In this document: positions 7,851-14,791 of the stretch, in pieces | Layout of the letters: every line of letters starts with the position of its first letter | Numbering within the stretch: the stretch's first letter is position 1 | Source of the DNA: an uncultured Clostridia bacterium | GTDB lineage: Bacteria > Bacillota > Clostridia > Oscillospirales > Oscillospiraceae | DNA length: 28,961 nucleotides | NCBI GenBank assembly: GCA_937893605.1 | Contig: CALBGG010000135.1 | Location: 1 to 28,961 of the forward strand | Direction of reading: 5' to 3' | The notes under the pieces: generated by a model | Told to the model about the DNA's origin: nothing | The model's database searches: none | What the model saw: only the letters and a program-made list of their open reading frames with translations | Made by a program: the position numbers and the translations under genes

Positions 7851-8561
7851 ATGAGCAACAGATTTATGCGCATCATAAGCCTCATCCTCGCGCTTGCGCT
7901 GTGCGCCGTGCTGCTTGGCGGCTGCGGCAAGGAGGATGAGTCTGCGCCCACTCCCGAACCGACCGAGCAGGCCTTCGACCCCGCCGCCTATGTCAAGGGC
8001 GGGCTCGACGCGGTATACCTCGGCGAATACTCCGACGAGTACATTTCAATGCTCGGCGGCGAGACGAAGGAAAGCTGCGCCGAGCGCTATGAGCGCGGCA
8101 TGCAGGTGAGCCTCGACGTTTTCTGCACCTACTTCGGAATCGAGTACGAGCAGTGCAGCGAAAGCGTGCGCACCGAGCTTCTTGAGCTTATGCACAAAAT
8201 GTACAAGTGCGCAAAGTATGAAATCGGCACTCCCGAGCAGATCGGCGAAGGCTACACCGTTGAGGTAAAGGTAAGCCCCATTGCCGCCGTCGCGCAGACA
8301 GCGCAGGAGGACTACCCCGACTTTGCCAAGGGCGCAGCCGAGCGCATCGCCTCGGGCGAGCTCGACAAGGGCTCGCAGAGCTTCATCGACTGGTGGGCAA
8401 AATCGATACACGACATGGTAAACGCCCATCTCGTATCGCCGACTTATCTTGACGCGCAGACCGTCACCGTAACGCTCGAGAAAAACTCCGGCGGCAGCTA
8501 CGCCTTCTCCGGCACGAGCCTCGCCGACATCGACGCGCTCATCGTGTCGTATCCTGCGTAA
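7851..8561 (+). CDS. Predicted lipoprotein, function unknown
   Basis: A 236-residue exported protein. Residues 1-24 form a lipoprotein signal peptide: positive start (SNRFMR), hydrophobic core, then the lipobox LLGGC, with Cys25 expected to be lipidated. An acidic, Pro-rich linker follows (EDESAPTPEPTEQAF), then a mostly helical domain of about 190 residues with no motif I can assign. It resembles the small Clostridia lipoproteins often annotated as DUF5105-like or hypothetical, but I do not recognise the family with confidence. It has its own promoter (7785-7813) and terminator (8586-8626), so it is probably monocistronic. Confidence 0.8.
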   Translation: MSNRFMRIISLILALALCAVLLGGCGKEDESAPTPEPTEQAFDPAAYVKGGLDAVYLGEYSDEYISMLGGETKESCAERYERGMQVSLDVFCTYFGIEYEQCSESVRTELLELMHKMYKCAKYEIGTPEQIGEGYTVEVKVSPIAAVAQTAQEDYPDFAKGAAERIASGELDKGSQSFIDWWAKSIHDMVNAHLVSPTYLDAQTVTVTLEKNSGGSYAFSGTSLADIDALIVSYPA

Positions 8562-8585
8562 ATATTCCACAGCTTTAAGACAAAA

Positions 8586-8626
8586 AAGAGGCTGCCTTCT
8601 CCAAGGCAGTCTCTTGATATTTTTAT
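8586..8626. terminator. Bidirectional rho-independent terminator
   Basis: Stem AAGAGGCTGCCTT / AAGGCAGTCTCTT with loop CTCC and one G-T wobble. The plus strand has a T-rich tail (TATTTTTAT) and the minus strand reads into CTTTTTTG, so it can serve both the lipoprotein and the minus-strand genes that end at 8623. Confidence 0.8.
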
Positions 8627-8712
8627 AAAATTCTCGGTATCACATACGCAAGCAAAAGCGCAATGCAGATAAATATCAGCATATAGCCGAGGATATTAAA
8701 AATATATTTCAT
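8623..8712 (-). CDS. Small 29-residue hydrophobic protein
   Basis: A short open frame, MKYIFNILGYMLIFICIALL plus nine residues ending PRIL, predicted as a single membrane helix with one positive residue near each end. GAGGTG lies 11 bases before the ATG, a little far but strong. The stop falls just before the bidirectional terminator, as expected for a real last gene. No family is recognised. Chance is possible because hydrophobic short frames arise easily. The ribosome site plus terminator placement favour a real small membrane protein. Confidence 0.45.
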   Translation of the reverse strand: MKYIFNILGYMLIFICIALLLAYVIPRIL

Positions 8713-8767
8713 TTAAATTTAATCACCTCGCTTTGATCGTCTCTCCCTGTGAGCTGATGGGAACATC

Positions 8768-8929
8768 TCACAGCTCCGACGTCATTTTCACATACGCAAT
8801 GCCGTCCGCGTCGTCGACCTCCTGATACGGGCAGTTCTGCTCGACCACGAACACTGACACGCGCAGCTTGTATATCTCAAACAGCTCCCGCGCGGAGAGC
8901 TCGTCAAAGCGCTTTGCGATAATGTCCGT
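8768..8929 (-). pseudogene. elaA: elaA-type GNAT acetyltransferase remnant (internally deleted)
   Basis: Directly after the stop codon of the next gene upstream, and in the same frame, a 53-codon stretch reads IIAKRFDELSARELFEIY, then KLRVSVFVVEQNCPYQEVD, which is the N-terminus of ElaA-like acetyltransferases (normally about 150 residues). It then jumps to DGIAYVKMTSEL and stop, resembling the C-terminal end of that family. The whole central acetyl-CoA-binding core is absent. There is no ATG (ATT stands at the expected start) and no ribosome site. The N-terminal match is strong; that the last 12 residues are the original C-terminus is inference. Confidence 0.7.
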
Positions 8930-9475
8930 TTAAAAGATGCTGGTAGTTGACAGATATGCCGCGATATTTGTCACCTTGCCGTGCTCGAAGCTGAGCTCGA
9001 TGGCGACGCGCCCCTTTTCCGCGCGGCAGGAGTTAAAGCCGCCGCTGACCATCTTGTACTTGGAGTCGAGAAGCTCTGTCTTTGCGTCAAGCTCATCATC
9101 GCCGACGCGGATGCCGAGCACTGAATAATACTTTTCCGATGAGGAGAAGCCTATGACTCCGTAGCCGCCGAGGCCGGAGTCGGGATGCTTGCCGAGGTAA
9201 TAGCGCGTATCGGTGTCTGCCTGCATTATGCCCTCGCCGCGCTCGTCGGAAAACCACTCGTAGCCGTCCTCATCGTACTGCTTTGCGTCGTCCGCGCTGC
9301 GGATAAAGCTTATCGAGCCGCCGAGACGCCAATCTGTAAGCGAACGGGTATTAAATTGCGCAAGCTCAATCGTTCCGAACCACGAAAACGCAAGGGTCAG
9401 CACAAGCGCCAGCACGACCAGCGCAACTATCGCCGTTTTAAGAGTTTTCTTCGGTATCCTTTTAAAAAACAGCAT
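8930..9475 (-). CDS. Membrane-anchored protein of unknown function
   Basis: A 181-residue protein with a basic N-terminus (FFKRIPKKTLK) and one membrane segment at about residues 15-32, so the remaining ~145 residues should lie outside the cell. The extracytoplasmic part is soluble and acidic, with no Cys lipobox and no catalytic motif I recognise. AAAGGAGC lies seven bases before the ATG, and a promoter is visible at 9516-9543. The stop is immediately followed, in frame, by the elaA remnant, so the two may once have been an operon or the deletion may reach this gene's end. Real gene; function unknown. Confidence 0.8.
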   Translation of the reverse strand: MLFFKRIPKKTLKTAIVALVVLALVLTLAFSWFGTIELAQFNTRSLTDWRLGGSISFIRSADDAKQYDEDGYEWFSDERGEGIMQADTDTRYYLGKHPDSGLGGYGVIGFSSSEKYYSVLGIRVGDDELDAKTELLDSKYKMVSGGFNSCRAEKGRVAIELSFEHGKVTNIAAYLSTTSIF

Positions 9476-9515
9476 GTAAAATGCTCCTTTGAATGTTTTA
9501 CGCTTCTACCGAATT

Positions 9516-9543
9516 ATCATAACATCTAATAGCAAAAAGTCAA
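9516..9543 (-). promoter_or_regulatory. Putative sigma-A promoter of the 8930-9475 gene
   Basis: On the minus strand TTGACT (9538-9543), 16-base spacer, TATGAT (9516-9521). Confidence 0.6.
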
Positions 9544-9684
9544 TAACGGACGCTCTCCTGAATAATTAAAATTTTATTAATGGTCAGATTGTCAAATATA
9601 CACTAAAATTATGCCTTTTTTTCTGTCAAAACGTCAAAGGTTGATGTGTCGTAAAATTCATGCTTCAAGTCACACCGATACTTG

Positions 9685-9693
9685 TGATATACT
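9685..9693 (+). promoter_or_regulatory. Extended -10 promoter of the nucleotidase gene
   Basis: TGATATACT is an extended -10 (TGn before TATACT at 9688-9693). The -35 region (TTCAAG, 18 bases upstream) is weak. The ATG follows 44 bases later. Confidence 0.5.
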
Positions 9694-9737
9694 AAGATCA
9701 TCGGTACAACCGAAAAAAATTCATCAGGAGGAGCAAC

Positions 9738-11888
9738 ATGAAAAACACTAAGAAGCTTCTTGCTCTGCTGCTGGTCCTTGCCATGGTATTTGCCCTGGCC
9801 GTTCCCGTATTCGCAGACGAGGAGACCCCCGCTATGGCGGGCAAGACCGTTATCCTGCACTCGAACGACGTTCACGGCGCAATAGCGGGCTACGCAAACA
9901 TGGCGGCGCTTGCAGCCGACTATGAAAAGCAGGGTGCCCAGGTCATAGTTGCCGACGCAGGCGACTTCAGCCAGGGCAAGGTCGAGGTCAGCTCGAACAA
10001 GGGTCTGAACGCGATCAAAATGATGAACGCGGCAGGCTACGACATTGTCACACTCGGCAACCACGAGTTTGACTACGGCTACGCACAGCTTGTAGAAAAT
10101 CTCAAGGAAGCAAAGTTTGACACTGTCTGCTGCAACGTCCTCGGCGAGGACGGCAAGCCCATACTCGACGGCAGTAAGGTCATCACCGTCGGCGACCTGA
10201 AGGTCGGCTTTATCGGCGTGAACACTCCCGAGACCCAGACCAAGGCAAACCCCGCGCTCATCAAGGGTCTGACCTGGCTTGCGGGCGACGATATGGTCAA
10301 GGCAGTTCAGGCTGAGGCCGACAAGATACAGGATGAGGCCGACGTTATCATCGTTCTGGCTCACCTCGGCGTTGACGCAGAGTCCAAGCCCAATCGTTCT
10401 ACCGATCTGTGGGCGGGCCTCAAGGGCGTTGACTTCATCATCGACGGACACTCCCACACCGTTATGACGGCCGGCGAGGGCGGCGAGCCCATCCAGTCCA
10501 CCGGCACTGCATTCGAGAACATCGGCGTTATCGTCATCGACAACGCGACCAAGAAGATCGAGAGCAACAAGCTCGTTAAGATCACTGCAGAATCTCCGAA
10601 GGACGAGACCGTCGCTGCGGCCGCTCAGGCCATCACCGACGCTATCAATAAGGAATACGGCACCGTTTTCGCAAAGAACGAAGTAAAGCTCAACGGCGCT
10701 AAGGCATATGACAAGGAAACCGGTCTTTACGGCAACCGCGACGGCGAGACAAACCTCGGTGACCTTATCACCGACTCCATGGTCTGGACCGTCAAGAAGA
10801 CCGGCGGCGTGACCGTCGACGAGAAGCACATCGTCGCAGTAACAAACGGCGGCGGCATCCGTGCGGCAATAAATCCGGGCGACATCACCAAGAAGGATAT
10901 CAACACCGTTCTGCCCTTCGGCAACACCATCGCAGTCGTGTACATCACCGGCGCCGAGCTGCTTGAGGCTCTCGAGGCTTCTACCTACTGCGTCCCGGCA
11001 AGCACCATCGGCGGCTTCCCCCAGGTTTCGGGCATCAACTACACCATAAACTCCGCAAAGGCCTATGACGCGAACCCCGAGACCTATCCGGGCTCGACCT
11101 ACTACGGTCCCAAGACCATCAACCGCGTCACCATCAACAGCATAAACGGCGAGCCGTTCGACGCAAAGGCCACCTATGCCGTAATTACCAACAACTTCTG
11201 CGCCGGCGGCGGCGATACCTACTATGCCTTTGCCTCCGCGACCAGCAAGTTTGACACCGGCATCCCCCTCGACGAGGCGCTGATGGACTACATCACCACC
11301 GAGCTCAAGGGCACGATCGGTCAGGAATACGCGGCTCCCAAGGGCAACATCACCCATGTTTACAGACCCTTTAAGGACGTTGCGGAAGGCGCTTACTACT
11401 ACGATGCCGTTATGTGGGCATTTGAAAACAACGTGACCAAGGGCATCGGAAACGACCTGTTCGGACCGGACTACAGCTGCACCCGCGCCGAGATCGTCAC
11501 CTTCCTGTACCGCGCGGCAGGCTCTCCCGCTGTTGCGGAGGACGCCGTCAACCCGTTCAGCGACGTTTCGAAGGACAGCTTCTACTACAACGCCGTTCTG
11601 TGGGCAGCCGAGAACAATATCACCGTCGGCACGAGCGAGACGACCTTTGATCCCGACGCAATCTGCACCCGCGCCGAGCTCGTCACCTTCCTGTGGCGCG
11701 CAAACGGTGCCGAGCTTACGACTATAGCTTACAGATTTACCGATGTTCCGGTAAACGTTTACTATACAGACGCAGTCGCATGGGCAGCTCAGGAGGGCAT
11801 CGCAACCGGCTATAACACCACCACCTTCGCACCCGACGACACCTGCACCCGCGCTCAGGCAGTCACTTTCCTGTACCGCGCTCAGTAA
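9738..11888 (+). CDS. Secreted 5'-nucleotidase/metallophosphatase with three SLH domains
   Basis: A 716-residue exported enzyme that should hydrolyse nucleotides or related phosphate esters outside the cell. A Sec signal peptide covers residues 1-26 (cleavage near VFA-DE). The calcineurin-like metallophosphatase domain shows the metal ligands in order: HSNDVHG (Asp44, His46), DAGD, GNHEFDYG, LAHLG and GHSHT. The 5'_nucleotid_C domain follows, with NGGGIRAAINPGDIT and a nucleotide-stacking region including NFCAGGGDTYYAF. From about residue 542 three S-layer-homology domains (FKDV, FSDV, FTDV starts; CTRA repeated) would anchor it to cell-wall polymer. AGGAGG lies six bases before the ATG. A terminator hairpin follows. 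Probably a nucleotide-scavenging enzyme; exact substrate unknown. Confidence 0.93.
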   Translation: MKNTKKLLALLLVLAMVFALAVPVFADEETPAMAGKTVILHSNDVHGAIAGYANMAALAADYEKQGAQVIVADAGDFSQGKVEVSSNKGLNAIKMMNAAGYDIVTLGNHEFDYGYAQLVENLKEAKFDTVCCNVLGEDGKPILDGSKVITVGDLKVGFIGVNTPETQTKANPALIKGLTWLAGDDMVKAVQAEADKIQDEADVIIVLAHLGVDAESKPNRSTDLWAGLKGVDFIIDGHSHTVMTAGEGGEPIQSTGTAFENIGVIVIDNATKKIESNKLVKITAESPKDETVAAAAQAITDAINKEYGTVFAKNEVKLNGAKAYDKETGLYGNRDGETNLGDLITDSMVWTVKKTGGVTVDEKHIVAVTNGGGIRAAINPGDITKKDINTVLPFGNTIAVVYITGAELLEALEASTYCVPASTIGGFPQVSGINYTINSAKAYDANPETYPGSTYYGPKTINRVTINSINGEPFDAKATYAVITNNFCAGGGDTYYAFASATSKFDTGIPLDEALMDYITTELKGTIGQEYAAPKGNITHVYRPFKDVAEGAYYYDAVMWAFENNVTKGIGNDLFGPDYSCTRAEIVTFLYRAAGSPAVAEDAVNPFSDVSKDSFYYNAVLWAAENNITVGTSETTFDPDAICTRAELVTFLWRANGAELTTIAYRFTDVPVNVYYTDAVAWAAQEGIATGYNTTTFAPDDTCTRAQAVTFLYRAQ

Positions 11889-11924
11889 GACTTCGGCACA
11901 AGCTTAAACCCAAGCACTAAAAAA

Positions 11925-11952
11925 GATCGGCACCGAATTATCGGTGCCGATT
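11925..11952 (+). terminator. Terminator hairpin, left copy (lost its T-run)
   Basis: ATCGGCACCGA / TCGGTGCCGAT with an ATTA centre, located 36 bases after the nucleotidase stop. It is not followed by a T-run because the 210-bp element begins at the next base. The identical 28-mer recurs at 12163-12190. Confidence 0.65.
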
Positions 11953-12162
11953 CAGACTGTCAAAAAACCTATGCTGCTGAGCTAAACAACAGAGCAGCGG
12001 GGGAGCTCGAGGGGGCAAGACCCGCCTCGAATTTGATCTGCCGCCACATAAAAAGCCTTGTTTTTCAAGGCTTTTTGCGAAGCGCCATTTTGAAGAGTTT
12101 CAAAATGGCTGGCGGCATTGGCGCGGTCAAAAAAGTTCATTTTGAACTTTTTTGACAAGCTG
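11953..12162. mobile_element. 210-bp MITE-like element with terminal inverted repeats
   Basis: Begins CAGACTGTCAAAAAA (11953-11967) and ends TTTTTTGACAAGCTG (12148-12162), whose complement is CAGCTTGTCAAAAAA: a 15-bp inverted repeat with two mismatches. It is flanked at single-base precision by identical 28-bp direct repeats (11925-11952 and 12163-12190). Inside are several strong hairpins: AAAAAGCCTTG / CAAGGCTTTTT (12050-12076), GCCATTTTGAA / TTCAAAATGGC, and GTCAAAAAAGTTCA / TGAACTTTTTTGAC, enclosed by GCCGCC / GGCGGC. No coding capacity, so it would need a transposase from elsewhere, or act as a structured RNA. Confidence 0.6.
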
Positions 12163-12196
12163 GATCGGCACCGAATTATCGGTGCCGATTTTTTAG
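12163..12196 (+). terminator. Terminator hairpin, right copy (with T-run)
   Basis: Same 28-mer as 11925-11952, here followed by TTTT, giving a complete rho-independent terminator. It is likely the original downstream half of the nucleotidase terminator. Confidence 0.8.
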
Positions 12197-12241
12197 CGGC
12201 GCATAATTCTGTTCAATTTTGTATCAAGCTGCGTAAAACAG

Positions 12242-12270
12242 TTGCGCCGACAAGCGGTATGACGTATAAT
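12242..12270 (+). promoter_or_regulatory. Sigma-A promoter of the glucosyltransferase gene
   Basis: TTGCGC (12242-12247), 17-base spacer, perfect TATAAT (12265-12270), followed 30 bases later by the start codon with AGGAGG just before it. Confidence 0.7.
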
Positions 12271-12300
12271 TCTGGTGAAATAAGCTGTTAGGAGGCCAGC

Positions 12301-13904
12301 ATGGCAAACATTAAAAGTATCGGCATAGCCGATGGTATGCGTTTTGTCAACAAGTACAGATCGGTAGCGCTCTTCGGCATCGCATTCAGTGCAGTCCTCT
12401 ATTTTATGATGATGTCCCTACAGCTGACAAACACCTTTGACGGGCTCTGGCAGCAGAACTATCACCATGCCGGGATCGTGGAGCTCACCTCCGGCAGGTG
12501 GCTGCTACCTTTCATCGACAAGCTCGATATGGGTTTGCATGCCGAGCCGATCGCATCGCTTGCCGCATTGTTTCTGTTTATCGTCGGCTTCATTTTTATT
12601 CTGGAGCTGTTCGGCATCAGAAGCAAGCTCATAGGCTGCCTGTGCCTTGCGCTTTTCGTTTCGTCCGCGGCAGTGAGCAACACGCTTTCATACCGATTCA
12701 CATCCTTGGGCTACAGCTTTGCGTATTTATCCGCCGTTTTGTCCGTCTATACGGCGCTCAGGATAAAGCGCAGACTCATCGCTGTGCTGACATCCGGAAT
12801 TCTTTTAGGCCTCTCGATGGCCTGCTATCAGGCATACCTGAGCGTTTTCTGCATCGTAGCAGTTATATATATATATATATATATATATATTGCGGCGCTT
12901 CGGAACACAAAGCCGCGGAGAAGCGCCCGGTATCGGATATTATTCTTTGTCTCGTCTGCTCGTTGATCGTGGGCGCGGTCTTCTATGTCGTGCCGCTGTT
13001 TCTGCTTTTAAAAATCAATCATACCGCGCTTAGCAGCTACAACGGGATCGGCGGAATAACTCCGGCAGGGCTGGTATCCGCTTTGCCGCAGAACATTCTA
13101 AAAACGTATCACTATTTTGGCATTTATTTTTTGACCGACACGTTGAAGACAAACCGGCTGCAATATTTCGGCGCATACAACGTTCTTCTTTTGCTTTTTG
13201 CCGTTTTAACGGTACTCGTAGGAATAAAGGCCTGGAAAGTAAAAAAGTCTCATATTATCCTGCCGGTTCTCGCTGCATTGGCGACTCCTGTAGCCTGCAA
13301 TGCCTATATGCTCATCGCGGGAGATAAGCTGGAGCTTCAAATGGCCGCCGGTCTGGCTATGCTTGCGCCGCTAATTATGATCGCCGCGTTTTCCGTCATA
13401 GGAGAAAAGCGCATGCCCAAAGCCGCCTGCGTACTGTTTTGCGTAGCGCTTGTATATGGCAGCTCGATGCAGGTGTGGTTCGATCAGGAGGCTATGTATG
13501 AAGGCCGAAACGCCAGTGAGACAATGGCGGCTCAGGTCATTACGGACCTGAAGAGCGAGGGACTTTTATCCGCCGGGCATGAATACTTTTTTGTAGGTGT
13601 TCCGGCAAAAAATCCGCTTTTTTCAGTAAGCGAAGCATACGGCTGCGCAAACGGCTACGCACAGTTCGGCAACTTCTGGACAAGCGGGAGCTGTACCCAG
13701 ATGTCCTATAAAGGGCTTATCGGCAAGCATATGGGGCTTGATATGCAAATGTCTTACTCATTTTATGGGGATATCGAACGCAGAGTCGATATATCAGCCC
13801 TTCCCCAGTTCCCCAATGACGGTTATATTTCCATGATCGATGAAAAAACCGTGATCATCAAGATCGGCGAATACGAAAAATATTCCGAATACTCCGCGCC
13901 ATGA
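12301..13904 (+). pseudogene. GtrII-like membrane glucosyltransferase, out of frame at a (TA)13 tract (putative phase-variable gene, OFF)
   Basis: Two frames together make one protein. The first (12301-12966, 221 residues) has the start of the Glucos_trans_II family: WQQNYHHAGIVELTSGRWLL, then PFIDKL and several membrane helices. The frame then passes the tract at 12864-12890 and stops at 12964-12966. The rest of the protein continues one base back, from the tract to TGA at 13902-13904: more membrane helices, then a C-terminal soluble domain with YGSSMQVWFDQEAMYEGRN. Removing one TA (or adding two) rejoins them into 533 residues. The tract encodes Ile-Tyr repeats inside a membrane helix. The family attaches glucosyl groups to surface glycans. 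AGGAGG, a good promoter and intact downstream codons argue against simple decay. An assembly error in the tract remains possible. Confidence 0.8.
12864..12890. repeat. (TA)13 dinucleotide tract, candidate phase-variation switch
   Basis: Twenty-seven alternating bases, TATA...T, within the glucosyltransferase coding region. Coding frame is restored with 12, 15 or 9 units; 13 gives the 221-residue truncated product; 14 gives a stop in the third frame near 13030. Confidence 0.95.
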
Positions 13905-13924
13905 TAGGCGCCGGAATACTTGAA

Positions 13925-13960
13925 AGCCCCCGGCGGTTCATTCAGTCACCGCCGGGGGCT
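13925..13960. terminator. Strong GC hairpin after the glucosyltransferase
   Basis: AGCCCCCGGCGGT / ACCGCCGGGGGCT, 13-bp perfect stem with a 10-base loop, 21 bases after the stop. There is no real T-run on the plus strand (GTTCC); the minus strand continues TTTC. It probably terminates both converging transcripts. Confidence 0.55.
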
Positions 13961-14001
13961 GTTCCATACTGCTGACTGTCGAAAACAAACGCTGTGCTTT
14001 T

Positions 14002-14069
14002 CTCCGCAGCTTCGAACCGGGCTGGCGCAATCACCGTATTGACAGGTGCGTCAGTGCGCCTCTGAAAAA
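14002..14069 (+). repeat. Dispersed intergenic repeat, copy F
   Basis: TCCGCAGCTTCGAACCGGGC, GGCGCAATCACCGTATTGAC and GGTGCGTCAGTGCGCCTCTG, then AAAAA. It overlaps the 3' end of the reductase gene on the minus strand and supplies its C-terminal SEAH and stop. Confidence 0.8.
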
Positions 14070-14791
14070 CCGCCGTCGGAGCAGAGAACCTGGCCGGTTA
14101 TGAACGAAGCGCTGTCCGAGGCCAAAAATGCCACGGCCTCGGCGATATCCTCGGGCCTTCCGAGCCTGCCGAGCGGCGTATCATCGGCGAGCATGTCCAG
14201 GGTCTCGCTGCCGAGCACCTTGACCATGTCGGTGTCGATAACGCCGGGCGCTACGCAGTTTACGCGAATGTGCGACGGCGCAAGCTCCATCGCCAAAGAG
14301 CGCGTAAGGCCTATAATTGCGTGCTTTGTCGCCGAATATGCGACCTCGCAGGACGCGCCGTGCAGCCCCCATATCGAGGAAATGTTCACGATGCAGCCCG
14401 AGTGCTCCCGTAGCATGTCCGGCAGCACCTCCTGAATGGTGTTGAACGCGCCGTTGAGGTTTACGTCGAATATCCTGCGCCAGTATTCCTCGCTTATATC
14501 CTGAAACAGACTCTGACGCGCAATACCTGCGTTGTTGACAAGCAGCGTCACCTCGCCGAAGCGGTTTCGCACTGCCTCGACCATATTGTGAACGGCCTTG
14601 CGGTCGGAAACATCGGCACAGTACGTCATGGCCTCGCAGCCCCCGGCAAGGAGCTTTTGACAAAGCTCCTCGGCCTTATCCCGGCGCTCTATGTAGTTTA
14701 TACACACGGCATAGCCCCTGTGCGCAAGAGCATCGGCGCAGGCACGGCCTATGCCGCGTGAGGAGCCGGTTATAATTGCGACTTTTTTCAC
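14051..14791 (-). CDS. Short-chain dehydrogenase/reductase, FabG-like
   Basis: A 246-residue cytoplasmic Rossmann-fold oxidoreductase of the classical SDR family, closest in style to 3-oxoacyl-ACP reductase. Motifs are the cofactor loop TGSSRGIG (residues 8-15), CADVSD, NNAG, the catalytic Ser in NISSIWG, Tyr and Lys in YSATK, PGVIDTDM, and TGQVLCSDGG near the end. NADPH preference is likely but not proven. It begins with GTG (14789-14791), overlapping the TGA of the upstream ABC gene by four bases, with GAGGAAG just upstream. It is the last gene of a four-gene operon. The natural tail after DGGF is replaced by SEAH from repeat copy F. Place in the operon suggests lipid or acyl chemistry rather than core fatty-acid synthesis. 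Confidence 0.88.
   Translation of the reverse strand: MKKVAIITGSSRGIGRACADALAHRGYAVCINYIERRDKAEELCQKLLAGGCEAMTYCADVSDRKAVHNMVEAVRNRFGEVTLLVNNAGIARQSLFQDISEEYWRRIFDVNLNGAFNTIQEVLPDMLREHSGCIVNISSIWGLHGASCEVAYSATKHAIIGLTRSLAMELAPSHIRVNCVAPGVIDTDMVKVLGSETLDMLADDTPLGRLGRPEDIAEAVAFLASDSASFITGQVLCSDGGFSEAH

Noticed and set aside
9609..11357. A 582-residue minus-strand frame opposite the nucleotidase.
   Set aside because: Artifact of GC-rich codon usage in the firmly identified sense gene; the peptide has no family features.
12196..12240. A further copy of the dispersed repeat (AGCGGCGCATAATTC).
   Set aside because: Only the terminal dozen bases resemble the family; the inner blocks are missing.
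12498..13904. Reading this as a separate 468-residue gene.
   Set aside because: Its first 120 residues are an out-of-frame reading of the glucosyltransferase N-terminus; only the part after the TA tract is genuine coding sequence.
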